Shown here one piece after another: positions 35,508-43,634 of a DNA stretch of 64,000 nt. This DNA is from Paenibacillus sp. HWE-109 (GTDB lineage Bacteria; Bacillota; Bacilli; Paenibacillales; NBRC-103111): assembly GCF_022163125.1 (NCBI RefSeq), contig NZ_CP091881.1, positions 7,145,001 through 7,209,000 of the forward strand, written 5' to 3'. The notes beneath the pieces were generated by a model. That model had not been told where the DNA came from and did not search any database. It worked only from the letters and a program-made list of their open reading frames with translations. How positions within the stretch are numbered: position 1 is the stretch's first letter; every line of letters begins with the position of its first letter. The translations under genes were made by a program, and so were the position numbers.

Positions 35508-35535
35508 CAGGTTGGCTCCTGCGGTTGTACTATCT

Positions 35536-35659
35536 GGAAAACCTCCCGTTATTTGGGGAATTTCAGCGCAAAAAGCGGGATTACAGGGAAAAGCTCCCGT
35601 TATTTATGAGCTTTTCTCGCTAAAAAGCCATTTCTCTCATAATTAGAGGGAGGTTTTCC
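35536..35659. repeat. Compound inverted repeat with 12-bp perfect outer arms
   Basis: GGAAAACCTCCC at 35536-35547 is exactly complementary to GGGAGGTTTTCC at 35648-35659. Inside, GAAAAGCTC and GAGCTTTTC form a second perfect stem, and CTCCCGTTATTT occurs twice. The 300-bp gap between the LiaI-like gene and rlmN holds this structure and the rlmN terminator, no gene. Confidence 0.75.
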
Positions 35660-35756
35660 CGCTAGATGACGGTTCCGAGTTACGCATGGCAAATTTAGCA
35701 GGAGGAATTCCTGTTAGGCTTCACGTATCAGAATGAAACAAAGGTTAGCCAACCAC

Positions 35757-35799
35757 GCAAAAGAACCCGCTCGGCCAAATGCCGATACCGCGGGTTCTT
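35757..35799 (-). terminator. Terminator of rlmN
   Basis: On the minus strand AAGAACCCGC pairs with GCGGGTTCTT around a loop that itself contains CGGCAT/TGGCCG, then TTTT. It begins 12 bp past the rlmN stop codon. Confidence 0.85.
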
Positions 35800-35810
35800 C
35801 TTCACTTTAT

Positions 35811-36893
35811 TTAGCCCACAACCAGACTGTCCTCTGTGGAGCGTTTGATCTGCTTGCTGCGCAATTGTCCACAAGCTGCATCAATATCTGTTCCATGCTC
35901 CAGACGTACGCTGCAGCTGATGCCTTGCTTTTTCAATGTATCGTAGAAAGCCCTTACGGACTCCCGCTCACTCCGCTGATATTGACTGTGCTCATCCACC
36001 GGATTGTAAGGGATCAGGTTCACGTTAGCGAGCTGTCGGATATGCTGAATTAGCTCAGCAAGCTGAAGCGCGTGCTCCTTGCCGTCATTAACATCCTTCA
36101 GCAAAATGTACTCCAGCGTAATTCTACGGTTCGTCTTATCCAAATAGTACTCAATCGCAGCCATCAGCTTCTCAATTGGAATACCGCGGTTAATCTTCAT
36201 AATCCGCGTCCGCAGCTCATTCGTCGGGGCATGCAAGGAGATCGCCAGATTCACTTTCAAGTCGGAATCCGCGAACTCCCTGATTTTATCAGCAAGACCG
36301 CTGGTGGATACCGTAATATGCCGCGCGGCAATATCCAAGCCTTTTTGATCTTTCACAACCCGGATGAAATCGACCATGTTTGTGAAATTATCGAACGGCT
36401 CGCCAATCCCCATCACAACAATATGGCTGACAGCTTCGTTCTCACCCTTGCGGTCCAGATGGAATTGGACTTTCATGATTTGTTCCACGATTTCCGCGCT
36501 GGTAAGGTCGCGGCTCTTGGCCAGCAGTCCGCTCGCGCAGAAACTGCAGCCGATATTACAACCGACCTGCGTGGTTACACAGACGGACAAGCCATATTTA
36601 TGTCGCATCAGCACGGTTTCGATCAAATTGCCATCGTGCAGCTTAAAAAGAAACTTGATCGTGCCATCCGCTGATTCTTGTTTTAAATGTTCGGTCAATG
36701 TTTCCGTGACGAAGTGAGCTTCCAAAGTGTCCAGGCAGTCTTGTTTCAGATCTGTCATCGCAGAGAATTCGGTGACCCGCTTCCGATATAGTCCATCCCA
36801 TACTTGGAGAGCGCGCGATTTTCTATGTCCATGTTCTGCCAACGACGCGGTCAGCTGATCAAACGTTAACCCATAAATGGATTGTTTATTCAT
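35811..36893 (-). CDS. rlmN: 23S rRNA (adenine-2503-C2)-methyltransferase RlmN
   Basis: This 360-residue radical-SAM enzyme methylates C2 of A2503 in 23S rRNA and a tRNA adenine. The iron-sulfur cysteines are C112, C116 and C119 (VGCNIGCSFCA); SAM-contact word MGIGEPFDNF follows, and the resolving cysteine lies in DIDAACGQLR near residue 344. Sequence is of RlmN type, not the Cfr resistance type. The start at 36893 follows AAGAGG by seven bases; a frame 20 codons longer has no site. Single gene with own terminator. Confidence 0.92.
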   Translation of the reverse strand: MNKQSIYGLTFDQLTASLAEHGHRKSRALQVWDGLYRKRVTEFSAMTDLKQDCLDTLEAHFVTETLTEHLKQESADGTIKFLFKLHDGNLIETVLMRHKYGLSVCVTTQVGCNIGCSFCASGLLAKSRDLTSAEIVEQIMKVQFHLDRKGENEAVSHIVVMGIGEPFDNFTNMVDFIRVVKDQKGLDIAARHITVSTSGLADKIREFADSDLKVNLAISLHAPTNELRTRIMKINRGIPIEKLMAAIEYYLDKTNRRITLEYILLKDVNDGKEHALQLAELIQHIRQLANVNLIPYNPVDEHSQYQRSERESVRAFYDTLKKQGISCSVRLEHGTDIDAACGQLRSKQIKRSTEDSLVVG

Positions 36894-37096
36894 TGGTTTT
36901 CCTCTTTTCAAGACTTTCACTTGCAGTCCTATTCTACTAAGCAGCCGAAGCATACCATCTGTTTATTATTGTGCCAAAAATCGCTCTTGAACACAAGGGC
37001 CGTTCCCTTTTATCAAAAATACGCTCATCTACTAATCTATCAATCCAATCGATTTCACATCTGATACATAAGATATAGAAGAAGGAGGTGAGCAGA

Positions 37097-37516
37097 ATGG
37101 CATTTACGGTGCAAAACATCCCCATCTATTTTAAAAAGCAAGAATTCTACTTAAAGCAACGCCGTTTGCGCTCCGCACAAATTCCTATTATGACAGCAGC
37201 TTGGACCCTCCACATGAATGGTTCCAGAGAAACGCTCATCACGAATGTCTCCCGGAACGGGTTGGTGACGGGATCGGTGCATGCGAATCCTGTCCGCGGT
37301 TGGTATGATAAACGTTCAGGTAAAATAACCTTTGTCCGATACATCCCAGGGGGCACGATCAACGGAATAAACAATCAGCTGTATGAAGGCTATATACAAA
37401 AATCAGTCCTAGACAGCGGCATCACCCTGACTGGTACCTTCGTCACCGTAGGAGATCGTGCATCTGCACAATCAACTACGTTCAGCTGGTTTGCTGAGGC
37501 GATCATCCTGGTATAA
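37097..37516 (+). CDS. Hypothetical protein, beta-rich, unknown family
   Basis: This 139-residue protein has no signal peptide or membrane segment. Its residues predict beta strands (AAWTLHMNGSRETLITNVSRNGLVTGSV, SGKITFVRYIPGGTINGINNQLYEGYI, ITLTGTFVTVGD). The words GSVHANPVRGWYD and GKITFVRY recall small avidin-like barrels that display 'GNVxGxxIxGFWDExSxKITFxR', but I cannot place it firmly. AAGGAGG is eight bases before the ATG, an excellent site. A weak hairpin (CACCTC/GAGGTG) follows at 37526-37552. Confidence 0.65.
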   Translation: MAFTVQNIPIYFKKQEFYLKQRRLRSAQIPIMTAAWTLHMNGSRETLITNVSRNGLVTGSVHANPVRGWYDKRSGKITFVRYIPGGTINGINNQLYEGYIQKSVLDSGITLTGTFVTVGDRASAQSTTFSWFAEAIILV

Positions 37517-37617
37517 CCAATAGCACCTCCGAGATCCTTCGATCGTGAGGTGTCTTTGCTAGGTAAGGCATGACTTACTCTGATAGCTTGCCACATCAAC
37601 AGATGCGATCAAAGCCG

Positions 37618-39051
37618 CTATTCTCTCCATAATCTGGACCACGCTTTGAGCAGCAGCATAATCCCCTTTTCCATGTCAGTTTCGCTGAGACCGCCAAAAC
37701 CCAAGTAAACCTTAGGATAACCTATCGGCCTATTCGCTTGATGCATCCAGGTACGATGTAAATCATAGATTTGAACGCCTTGTTCTGCGGCCATTTCAAC
37801 TAGTTGTTCAGCTTTCACATGCGTTTTGACGCTGACTTGAATATGAAGCCCTGCGCTATGCCCGGTAATTTCGATATGGTCTGCAAAATGTTGGCTCAGC
37901 AGCTCAATCAATCTATCGTGTTTCTTCCGATACATATTGCGCATCCGCCGGATGTGGCGATACCAATGTCCTTGCTCGATAAAAGCTTGCATCGCCCACT
38001 GCTCGATTCGCGAGGGACTGGCGAGCAAATGGTTCATACGTTCCATCTCGCTGACTAGAGGCATCGGCAAGACCATATAATTCATCCGCAAGGCCGGTGT
38101 GAATGCCTTGGAAAACGTCCCAATATAGATCACCCTGCCATGCTGATCAAGGCTTTGCAGGGAAGGGATCGGCTTGCCCAAATAACGGAATTCACCGTCA
38201 TAATCGTCTTCAATGATATAAGCATTCCTAGTGATTGCCCAATTGAGCAAACGCTCGCGCTCAGCGTAAGGAATCACGCTTCCGGTAGGAAACTGATGTG
38301 AAGGGGTGACATACACCGCTTGAGCCGCACTGCCCTCCAATTCTTCCACACAAAGACCCTGGTCTTGGACAGAGATCGGTGTCAATGCAAACCCGTCTAA
38401 TCTGAAATGCTCCCGAACCTTGGTAAACCCCGGTTCTTCCATCGCAATATGCGCAACGTCCGCAAGTAGCTTAGTCAGAATGCCGATGCTGTAGGTGATG
38501 CCCGTACCGATAACAATCTGCTCAGGCGAGCAGACAACACCTCTCGCTTGCCGGATATAATCCGCAATAACAGCGCGGAAAGCGTACTCCCCTTGAGGGT
38601 CGCCATATTGACAAAGGAGCTCCGCGGAATTCTCCATCGCATCATGCAGCATCTTTTTCCAGATGCGAAGCGGAAATAGCGATGCGTCCAAATGGGTAGG
38701 GTTGAAGTCCATATTAGCCTTGGGCAGAGTTGCCGGTTGGATTGCAGGCCGGAGATTAACAGCAAGGTTATGCTCGGCTGCGACAGGCCCTGCCGCATGC
38801 CCGTATTCATAAGGATTAATTGCGTACAAACCAGAACGCGGCTTACTCCGTACATACCCCTCCGATGATAACATCTGATAGGCCGTCTCAATAGGTGTTT
38901 TACTTATATTCAGCTGAAGCTGCAGCGACCTGACTGAAGGCATGCGAGTGCCATTCGTAATCACACCCCTGCGAATCTGCTGGCGAATTTGCATATATAA
39001 CTGCAGGTACAGCGGATCATGGCTCTGATCGGAAAGTAAAATATCGAACAT
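37618..39051 (-). CDS. MocR/GabR-type regulator (GntR DNA-binding domain fused to aminotransferase)
   Basis: This 477-residue fusion has an N-terminal GntR winged helix (about 10-78: PLYLQLYMQIRQQIRRGVITNGTRMPSVRSLQLQLNISKTPIETAYQ in part) and a class I aminotransferase-fold domain from about 110. The PLP lysine lies in YIGTFSKAFTPALRMNY. Family members such as PdxR and GabR sense PLP or its adducts and activate a divergent gene. Here the divergent neighbour is a thioredoxin-like gene, and a perfect palindrome lies in the 126-bp gap. Effector and target are inferred only from position. Confidence 0.9.
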   Translation of the reverse strand: MFDILLSDQSHDPLYLQLYMQIRQQIRRGVITNGTRMPSVRSLQLQLNISKTPIETAYQMLSSEGYVRSKPRSGLYAINPYEYGHAAGPVAAEHNLAVNLRPAIQPATLPKANMDFNPTHLDASLFPLRIWKKMLHDAMENSAELLCQYGDPQGEYAFRAVIADYIRQARGVVCSPEQIVIGTGITYSIGILTKLLADVAHIAMEEPGFTKVREHFRLDGFALTPISVQDQGLCVEELEGSAAQAVYVTPSHQFPTGSVIPYAERERLLNWAITRNAYIIEDDYDGEFRYLGKPIPSLQSLDQHGRVIYIGTFSKAFTPALRMNYMVLPMPLVSEMERMNHLLASPSRIEQWAMQAFIEQGHWYRHIRRMRNMYRKKHDRLIELLSQHFADHIEITGHSAGLHIQVSVKTHVKAEQLVEMAAEQGVQIYDLHRTWMHQANRPIGYPKVYLGFGGLSETDMEKGIMLLLKAWSRLWRE

Positions 39052-39093
39052 TCCTCATCCCTGCCTTCTTCATCTGTCTTCTGTAAATATTGT

Positions 39094-39121
39094 TATCTGA
39101 CCATTTATGAGTGGTCAGATA
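39094..39121. promoter_or_regulatory. Perfect 10-bp inverted repeat in the MocR-thioredoxin intergenic region
   Basis: TATCTGACCA at 39094-39103 is exactly complementary to TGGTCAGATA at 39112-39121 with an eight-base spacer. A TATAGTATAGATT promoter-like stretch directly follows. It lies between divergent starts and is the likely operator of the MocR-type regulator. Confidence 0.65.
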
Positions 39122-39177
39122 TAGTATAGATTGAATCTAGGGTTCGAAACAATAGCTAAAAAGAAGGATGTGCAACT

Positions 39178-39756
39178 ATGAACATTGCGTTAAACTTGAA
39201 ACAGTATATGGGACTTGGCCTAACGCCTAAGCAATTCATAGACGGGATGACGAGAAATCAAACGTCCTTCCAACAATGGCTGGAGCGGTTTACTTGGAAG
39301 CGTGAAGAAGATCGGAGTTTTTTCGTTGCCAAAGGTGAATCCTCAGGCTTGCGCTGTCTCATTCTTTGCACGGACTGGTGCCCGGATGTCATCTGGAATG
39401 TGCCTGTTCTGCTGCAAGTGACAGCGTACAGCAAGATCCCCACAGAGATTTTCCTCATGGAGGAGCATCTGGATATGATGGATCATTTCCTAACGAATGG
39501 CGGGCGGGCGCAGCCCATTGCCGTTTTTGTAAACGCAGACGGTGATGTGTTAGGAAAATGGGGCGCCCGCCCAGCTTATATTCAAGCTGTGATGGATGAA
39601 TTTCGCAGAAATCATCCGGATCGCGAGGCACCCGATTATCAGGAGAAAGTTTCTAATGCTCGTAACAAGATCGCAGCTATCTACAATGCAGGAACGGAAT
39701 ATCAAGATGTTATTGTGGAGGAGCTGCGAGTATTGTTCACTTCTTGGGAACATTAA
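39178..39756 (+). CDS. Thioredoxin-like family protein
   Basis: This 192-residue protein has a thioredoxin-fold core: GLRCLILCTDWCPDVIWNVPVLLQV carries the active-site position as CPDV, with a single cysteine in the motif where classic thioredoxins have CxxC. Another cysteine precedes it (LCTDWC). The C-terminal part after about 110 is helical (PDYQEKVSNARNKIAAIYN). It resembles the Bacillus thioredoxin-like proteins with a TDWCxD motif, whose function is not established. GAAGGATGTG precedes the ATG. It is divergent from the MocR gene and 36 bp upstream of nat, so probably cotranscribed with it. Confidence 0.8.
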   Translation: MNIALNLKQYMGLGLTPKQFIDGMTRNQTSFQQWLERFTWKREEDRSFFVAKGESSGLRCLILCTDWCPDVIWNVPVLLQVTAYSKIPTEIFLMEEHLDMMDHFLTNGGRAQPIAVFVNADGDVLGKWGARPAYIQAVMDEFRRNHPDREAPDYQEKVSNARNKIAAIYNAGTEYQDVIVEELRVLFTSWEH

Positions 39757-39792
39757 AAAAATGACAGCAGACTACTGAGGTGAAATAAAGTA

Positions 39793-40662
39793 ATGTTAAC
39801 CCAATCCGAAATAAAAACTTATTTACACCGACTAGGTGTGTCCGATATCGAGAGTCCGACGAAAGACTACTTGTTTGCGCTGCACCAAGCGCATGTTGAT
39901 AGGATTTCATGGCAGACGCTGGATATCTATGCAGGCAAACCAGTGAGTATCGATACCAAAGAGGCGGTCCACTTAATGCTTAGCGGGCGCAGCGGCTATT
40001 GCTTTCATCTGAATGGTGCTTTCAGCACGCTGCTTCAATCTCTGGGCTACAAGATTTCAATGCACCGCGCGGGCGTACAGCCGCTGGGCCAAGAGCCGCG
40101 GATTAATTCCTTCCATCTTGGACTAACCGTCGATCTTGCGACGGATCCGCAGGAAGAGGATCGCTGGATTATCGACGTCGGGCTCGGCGATATGCCGTAT
40201 GAGCCGATTCCATGGCTGCACGGGCGCTATGATCAAGCACCATTCACCTATACGGTCACGGAATCTGGCGTAGTCCCCCATGGCTGGCGGTTGGAACATG
40301 ATAAGCTTGGACCCTATGTCGGCGTTGACTACGCTCCTGAGGTTGTGAGCACAATCGACGTGTTCAAACCGCAGCATGCTCATTACAGCTTATCCCCCGA
40401 CTCCCCTTGGATGAATATTTTCCTTCTCCGGCAGCGTCACGCTACAGGAGGCAATGAACTGCGCGGATGCGTTTGGCACCAGCGCGAGCTGGATCAAATC
40501 CGCAAGACGGAGCTGACTACACAGTCACAGTGGCTGGAAGTGCTGGGCGACGTGTTTGGCGAGCATTTGGTTGCCTATAGCAGCCACGAGCGAGATGCGT
40601 TGTGGCAGAGAATCCATGCGGAGCATGAGGTCTGGAAGAGGCAGCGCGAGGAACGCGTCTAG
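39793..40662 (+). CDS. nat: Arylamine N-acetyltransferase
   Basis: This 289-residue enzyme moves acetyl from acetyl-CoA to arylamines, hydrazines or related amines. The Cys-His-Asp triad can be read as C70 (RSGYCFHLNGAFSTLL), H108 (NSFHLGLTVDL) and D128 (WIIDVGLGD). Length is near the 270-280-residue family norm with a short C-terminal extension rich in Arg/Glu. GAGGTG lies upstream of the ATG. Its position downstream of the thioredoxin-like gene and a MocR-type regulator suggests co-regulation; in Bacillus NATs take part in detoxification, the natural substrate is often unknown. Confidence 0.9.
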   Translation: MLTQSEIKTYLHRLGVSDIESPTKDYLFALHQAHVDRISWQTLDIYAGKPVSIDTKEAVHLMLSGRSGYCFHLNGAFSTLLQSLGYKISMHRAGVQPLGQEPRINSFHLGLTVDLATDPQEEDRWIIDVGLGDMPYEPIPWLHGRYDQAPFTYTVTESGVVPHGWRLEHDKLGPYVGVDYAPEVVSTIDVFKPQHAHYSLSPDSPWMNIFLLRQRHATGGNELRGCVWHQRELDQIRKTELTTQSQWLEVLGDVFGEHLVAYSSHERDALWQRIHAEHEVWKRQREERV

Positions 40663-40755
40663 GCTGCGTGGCACGTTCGCAGCGAGAGCGGAGCTGCGGT
40701 GCGCGCGGGGCAAGGGCGGACTATTTGGGCGCAGGGCAGCGCCCCACAAAGCAAA

Positions 40756-40794
40756 AAGATCGTCCCTACCGCTTCGCGGCTATGGAACGATCTT
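40756..40794. terminator. Bidirectional terminator between nat and a convergent gene
   Basis: AAGATCGT pairs with ACGATCTT around an inner stem-loop (CCGC/GCGG). On the minus strand it is followed by TTTTTGC, so it also serves the gene ending at 40802. The GC-rich 90 bp before it (40663-40755) hold nothing recognisable. Confidence 0.75.
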
Positions 40795-40801
40795 CTTCTG
40801 G

Positions 40802-41137
40802 TTAGCGAACTATTTTCTCAAGCCTGTTGATTCGCGGCATTTCCATTTCTAGTTGCTTACTATCCTCTAGCACCGGTTCCGACTCATGAAAATAGCGGTT
40901 CAGGTACATTTTTTTTACCTGCACATAGAGATTCGTGCTTCTTAGGTATGTAATGATCCTGCATATCATCTGCATATGCTGCGTATCCTCAATGCCAGAG
41001 GAAATGTTGAACATCGTATTCAAGCTGCCTATTGCTTGATCTCTAGTTACCGACCCGCCTTCCAAATCCTTCAAAACTCGCTCAATCTCCCGGTCAATGA
41101 ACCAGATCGCTCTAATTTTCGTAATCTTATCAACCAA
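40802..41137 (-). CDS. Hypothetical helical protein
   Basis: This 111-residue soluble protein is predicted helical (KIRAIWFIDREIERVLKDLEGGS, QHMQMICRIITYLRSTNLYVQVKKMYLNRYF). The TTG start has a strong site, GGGAGG nine bases upstream, which is the main reason to accept the gene. No family recognised. It ends at the shared terminator with nat. The 167 bp between it and the tcyC stop contain no convincing gene. Confidence 0.55.
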   Translation of the reverse strand: MVDKITKIRAIWFIDREIERVLKDLEGGSVTRDQAIGSLNTMFNISSGIEDTQHMQMICRIITYLRSTNLYVQVKKMYLNRYFHESEPVLEDSKQLEMEMPRINRLEKIVR

Positions 41138-41304
41138 ATGACGGCACCTCCCAGATGATGTACCTCAAATGGTACAACACCCTGCTTGTAATATCTGTCG
41201 AAGAGAGGGAAGAGAGAAATACATCTTTTTAGGGAATTTCGCGGCTTATTGTCATCTTTTGTAAGTCGATAGGACATCATCTTTTCCCGGGAAATAATCA
41301 CCCC

Positions 41305-42054
41305 TCAAGCGCCGCCTTGAATCTTCCTCAAAAACTGCAAAGTACGCTCATTCCTCGACCGGCCAAAGACGTCGTCAGGAGCGCCACGCTCTACAATGAT
41401 CCCTTGATCCATGAAGACCACTTGATCAGCCACTTCTCTCGCGAATCCCATCTCATGCGTAACGATAATCATTGTCATCCCTTCAGCGGCCAAGCCCTTC
41501 ATCACTTGCAGCACATCGCCCACCAGCTCTGGATCTAAGGCAGATGTGGGTTCATCGAAAAGAATCACTTGCGGGTTCAAAGCCAAAGCACGAGCAATGC
41601 CAACCCGCTGCTGCTGCCCACCGGACAATTCGTGGGGATAGCTGTCGGCGCGATCTCTCAAGCCCACTTTCTCCAAAAGAGCCAAGGAAACGCTTCTCGC
41701 TTCTTTCACCGGTTTCCTCTGAACGATGACCTGTCCTTCCATTAGATTGCCTAACGCTGTGAGATGCGGAAACAGATTATAGTTCTGAAAAACCATACCG
41801 GTCTGTTTACGAATCGCCATCATCGTACGGTGCTCCAGCTTCTCGCCAGGCTTAAAAGCAACTCTCGAATCCCCTACTGTCAGCTTCCCTGTATCCGGGA
41901 TTTCCAGTAGATTCAGACAGCGCAGCAGTGTTGTTTTGCCGGAGCCCGAGGGGCCGATAATCACAGTGGTTTTCCCTTTGTCAATGATCAGATCGATACC
42001 GTTCAGCACAGGTACGCCATGAAATTGCTTATGTAGGTGCTCTAATTGAATCAT
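41305..42054 (-). CDS. tcyC: Cystine ABC transporter ATP-binding protein
   Basis: This 249-residue polar-amino-acid ATPase has Walker A GPSGSGKT at 34-41, Q-loop VFQNYNLFPHLT, signature LSGGQQQR and Walker B VILFDEPTSALDPE, the standard GlnQ/TcyC pattern. The start was set at 42054: AGGAGGAGGGCAGC precedes that ATG, and the longer frame reads back into the permease gene. It is last of three genes (binding protein, permease, ATPase) in the order tcyA-tcyB-tcyC, the same as in B. subtilis. Confidence 0.88.
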   Translation of the reverse strand: MIQLEHLHKQFHGVPVLNGIDLIIDKGKTTVIIGPSGSGKTTLLRCLNLLEIPDTGKLTVGDSRVAFKPGEKLEHRTMMAIRKQTGMVFQNYNLFPHLTALGNLMEGQVIVQRKPVKEARSVSLALLEKVGLRDRADSYPHELSGGQQQRVGIARALALNPQVILFDEPTSALDPELVGDVLQVMKGLAAEGMTMIIVTHEMGFAREVADQVVFMDQGIIVERGAPDDVFGRSRNERTLQFLRKIQGGA

Positions 42055-42071
42055 GCTTCGCTGCCCTCCTC

Positions 42072-42755
42072 CTACGTTGCCACGCTGCGGTCGTATCGTC
42101 TTTCCAGCCTGTTCTGAGCATAGGAAAGCACCGTACTGAACAACAAATAAATAGCTGCAACCTCCATATACAGCCATAGGGGCTCGTAGGTAACCGCGGC
42201 GATCTGCTGTCCTTTCTGGAATAGCTCCGTCACGGTAATCGTTGCTGCCAGCGATGTATCTTTAATCAAGCTGATAAAAGAGTTCCCTAAAGGGGGAATC
42301 GCGACACGCACCGCTTGCGGAAGAATAATGCGCCGCATGGCCTGCCATTTGGTCATGCCGATCGAATAGGCAGCCTCACTCTGCCCCTTGGGAATGGATA
42401 GAATTGCCGCCCTGATAATCTCGGAGCTGTAGGCGCCTTTATTCAGCGTGAAGCCAATAATGGCCGTTGGAAAAGGGTCCAGCGTGATTCCAAGGCTCGG
42501 AAAACCGTAGAAAAGGATAAACAACTGTACCAGCAGCGGGGTGCCGCGAAAGATCCACACATACAATTTCGCCAGAAGAACGAAAGGTGTAAAACCGGAC
42601 AAGCGAGCGAGCGCGGTTAGAAATGCCAAGCTTAGACCTAGAACAAATGTGATCAGCGTGAGCGGGATGGTGTAGGCTAAGCCGGCTTTCAGGATCGGGA
42701 AAAAGGAATCGCCAAGGATTCCTAAGATACGTGCCGTTCGTTCCGATGTCATCAT
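42072..42755 (-). CDS. tcyB: Cystine ABC transporter permease
   Basis: This 227-residue permease of the His/Glu/Gln/Arg type has four or five membrane segments, an EAA loop seen as QSEAAYSIGMTKWQAMRRIILPQAVRVAIPPLGN (about 130-163), and the family end LYMEVAAIYLLFSTVLSYAQNRLERRYDR. It begins nine bases past the binding-protein stop, with AAGTAAGG before two consecutive ATG codons, so either may serve as start. Specificity for cystine follows from the neighbouring binding protein, not from the permease itself. Confidence 0.88.
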   Translation of the reverse strand: MMTSERTARILGILGDSFFPILKAGLAYTIPLTLITFVLGLSLAFLTALARLSGFTPFVLLAKLYVWIFRGTPLLVQLFILFYGFPSLGITLDPFPTAIIGFTLNKGAYSSEIIRAAILSIPKGQSEAAYSIGMTKWQAMRRIILPQAVRVAIPPLGNSFISLIKDTSLAATITVTELFQKGQQIAAVTYEPLWLYMEVAAIYLLFSTVLSYAQNRLERRYDRSVAT

Positions 42756-42763
42756 GAGATGCC

Positions 42764-43558
42764 TTACTTCGAAACATCAGAGGCGAACCATTTTTGCGAA
42801 ATCTGCAGGTAGGTGCCATCTGATTTCATATCGGCCAGCGCTTTATTCACTTTGGCGACCAGATCCGTACTGCCTTTGCGCAGCAAAAAAGCGTTGCTTG
42901 TCGCGTTCGGCTCCTCGTATACCGTTTTGATAGCCAGCTCGGGGCGCTGCTTTTTCAAATCCAGATACGAGAGGCTATCGTTCAGCGTAGCGTCGATCCG
43001 GCCGGAGGTCAGCAGGTCGATAGCCTGATTAAAGCCCTCGACTACGGTGTTAACCGCCCCGTGCTCCTCCGCTATTTTGCGATAATTGCTGTCTAGCGAT
43101 TGGCCTACCTTTTTCCCCTTCAAGCCATCCAAAGAGGTAATATCGGTATTGTTGGCTTGAACGACAAGCACAGCACGAGACACAATATACGGCTCCGACA
43201 TATCGTATTTCTCCAACCGATCCGGGCGCACCGCCACTTCATTGGCCACCATGTCATACCGCTTGGCATCCAGCCCGGCAATCATGCCGTCCCACTTGGT
43301 TTCGATAAACTTCGGGGTTACGCCCATACGTTTGGCGACTTCCTGGGCAATTTCCACATCAAACCCCGTTAACGTCCCTCCTTTATCATGAAAAGTAAAT
43401 GGCGCATAGGTTCCCTCGGTTCCAATCGTAATTTCTCCCTTGGCATTGCCGGACGGCGTGCTGCTGGTTCCCGCATTCTGGTTCTTGTTCGAACTGCAGC
43501 CGATAATGGCGAATAAACCCATTAAAATACACGTAAATGTGATGATTTTCTTCAACAT
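42764..43558 (-). CDS. tcyA: Cystine ABC transporter binding lipoprotein
   Basis: This 264-residue family 3 binding protein is a lipoprotein, with lipobox IIGC and lipidated C21. The mature part ITIGTEGTYAPFTFHDKGGTLTGFDVEIAQEVAKRMG closely follows B. subtilis TcyA (L-cystine binding), and the C-terminus ISQKWFASDVSK matches that protein's ISKKWFGEDVSK. GGGAGGTTAC precedes the ATG. Only 76 bp separate it from the ferredoxin-NADP reductase stop upstream on the same strand, so readthrough from that Fur-controlled gene is possible. In B. subtilis such genes answer to sulfur supply. Confidence 0.88.
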   Translation of the reverse strand: MLKKIITFTCILMGLFAIIGCSSNKNQNAGTSSTPSGNAKGEITIGTEGTYAPFTFHDKGGTLTGFDVEIAQEVAKRMGVTPKFIETKWDGMIAGLDAKRYDMVANEVAVRPDRLEKYDMSEPYIVSRAVLVVQANNTDITSLDGLKGKKVGQSLDSNYRKIAEEHGAVNTVVEGFNQAIDLLTSGRIDATLNDSLSYLDLKKQRPELAIKTVYEEPNATSNAFLLRKGSTDLVAKVNKALADMKSDGTYLQISQKWFASDVSK

Positions 43559-43634
43559 GTAACCTCCCGTAGCTAGGCATTTTTGGCCGTACGAGAGGTA
43601 TTATTCCCCACCTATCCAATTTTTAAGAATCAAT

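Noticed and set aside
35811..36893. Cfr-type ribosomal resistance methyltransferase
   Set aside because: The cysteine-cluster context (CVTTQVGCNIGCSFCAS) and middle region follow RlmN, and the Cfr-specific N-terminus is missing.
41071..41301. 76-codon minus-strand frame upstream of the 111-residue hypothetical gene
   Set aside because: Overlaps the better-supported TTG-start gene in another frame and has no ribosome site.
43559..43634. Riboswitch or T-box leader before the cystine transporter
   Set aside because: The gap is only 76 bp and shows no S-box, T-box or similar conserved core.
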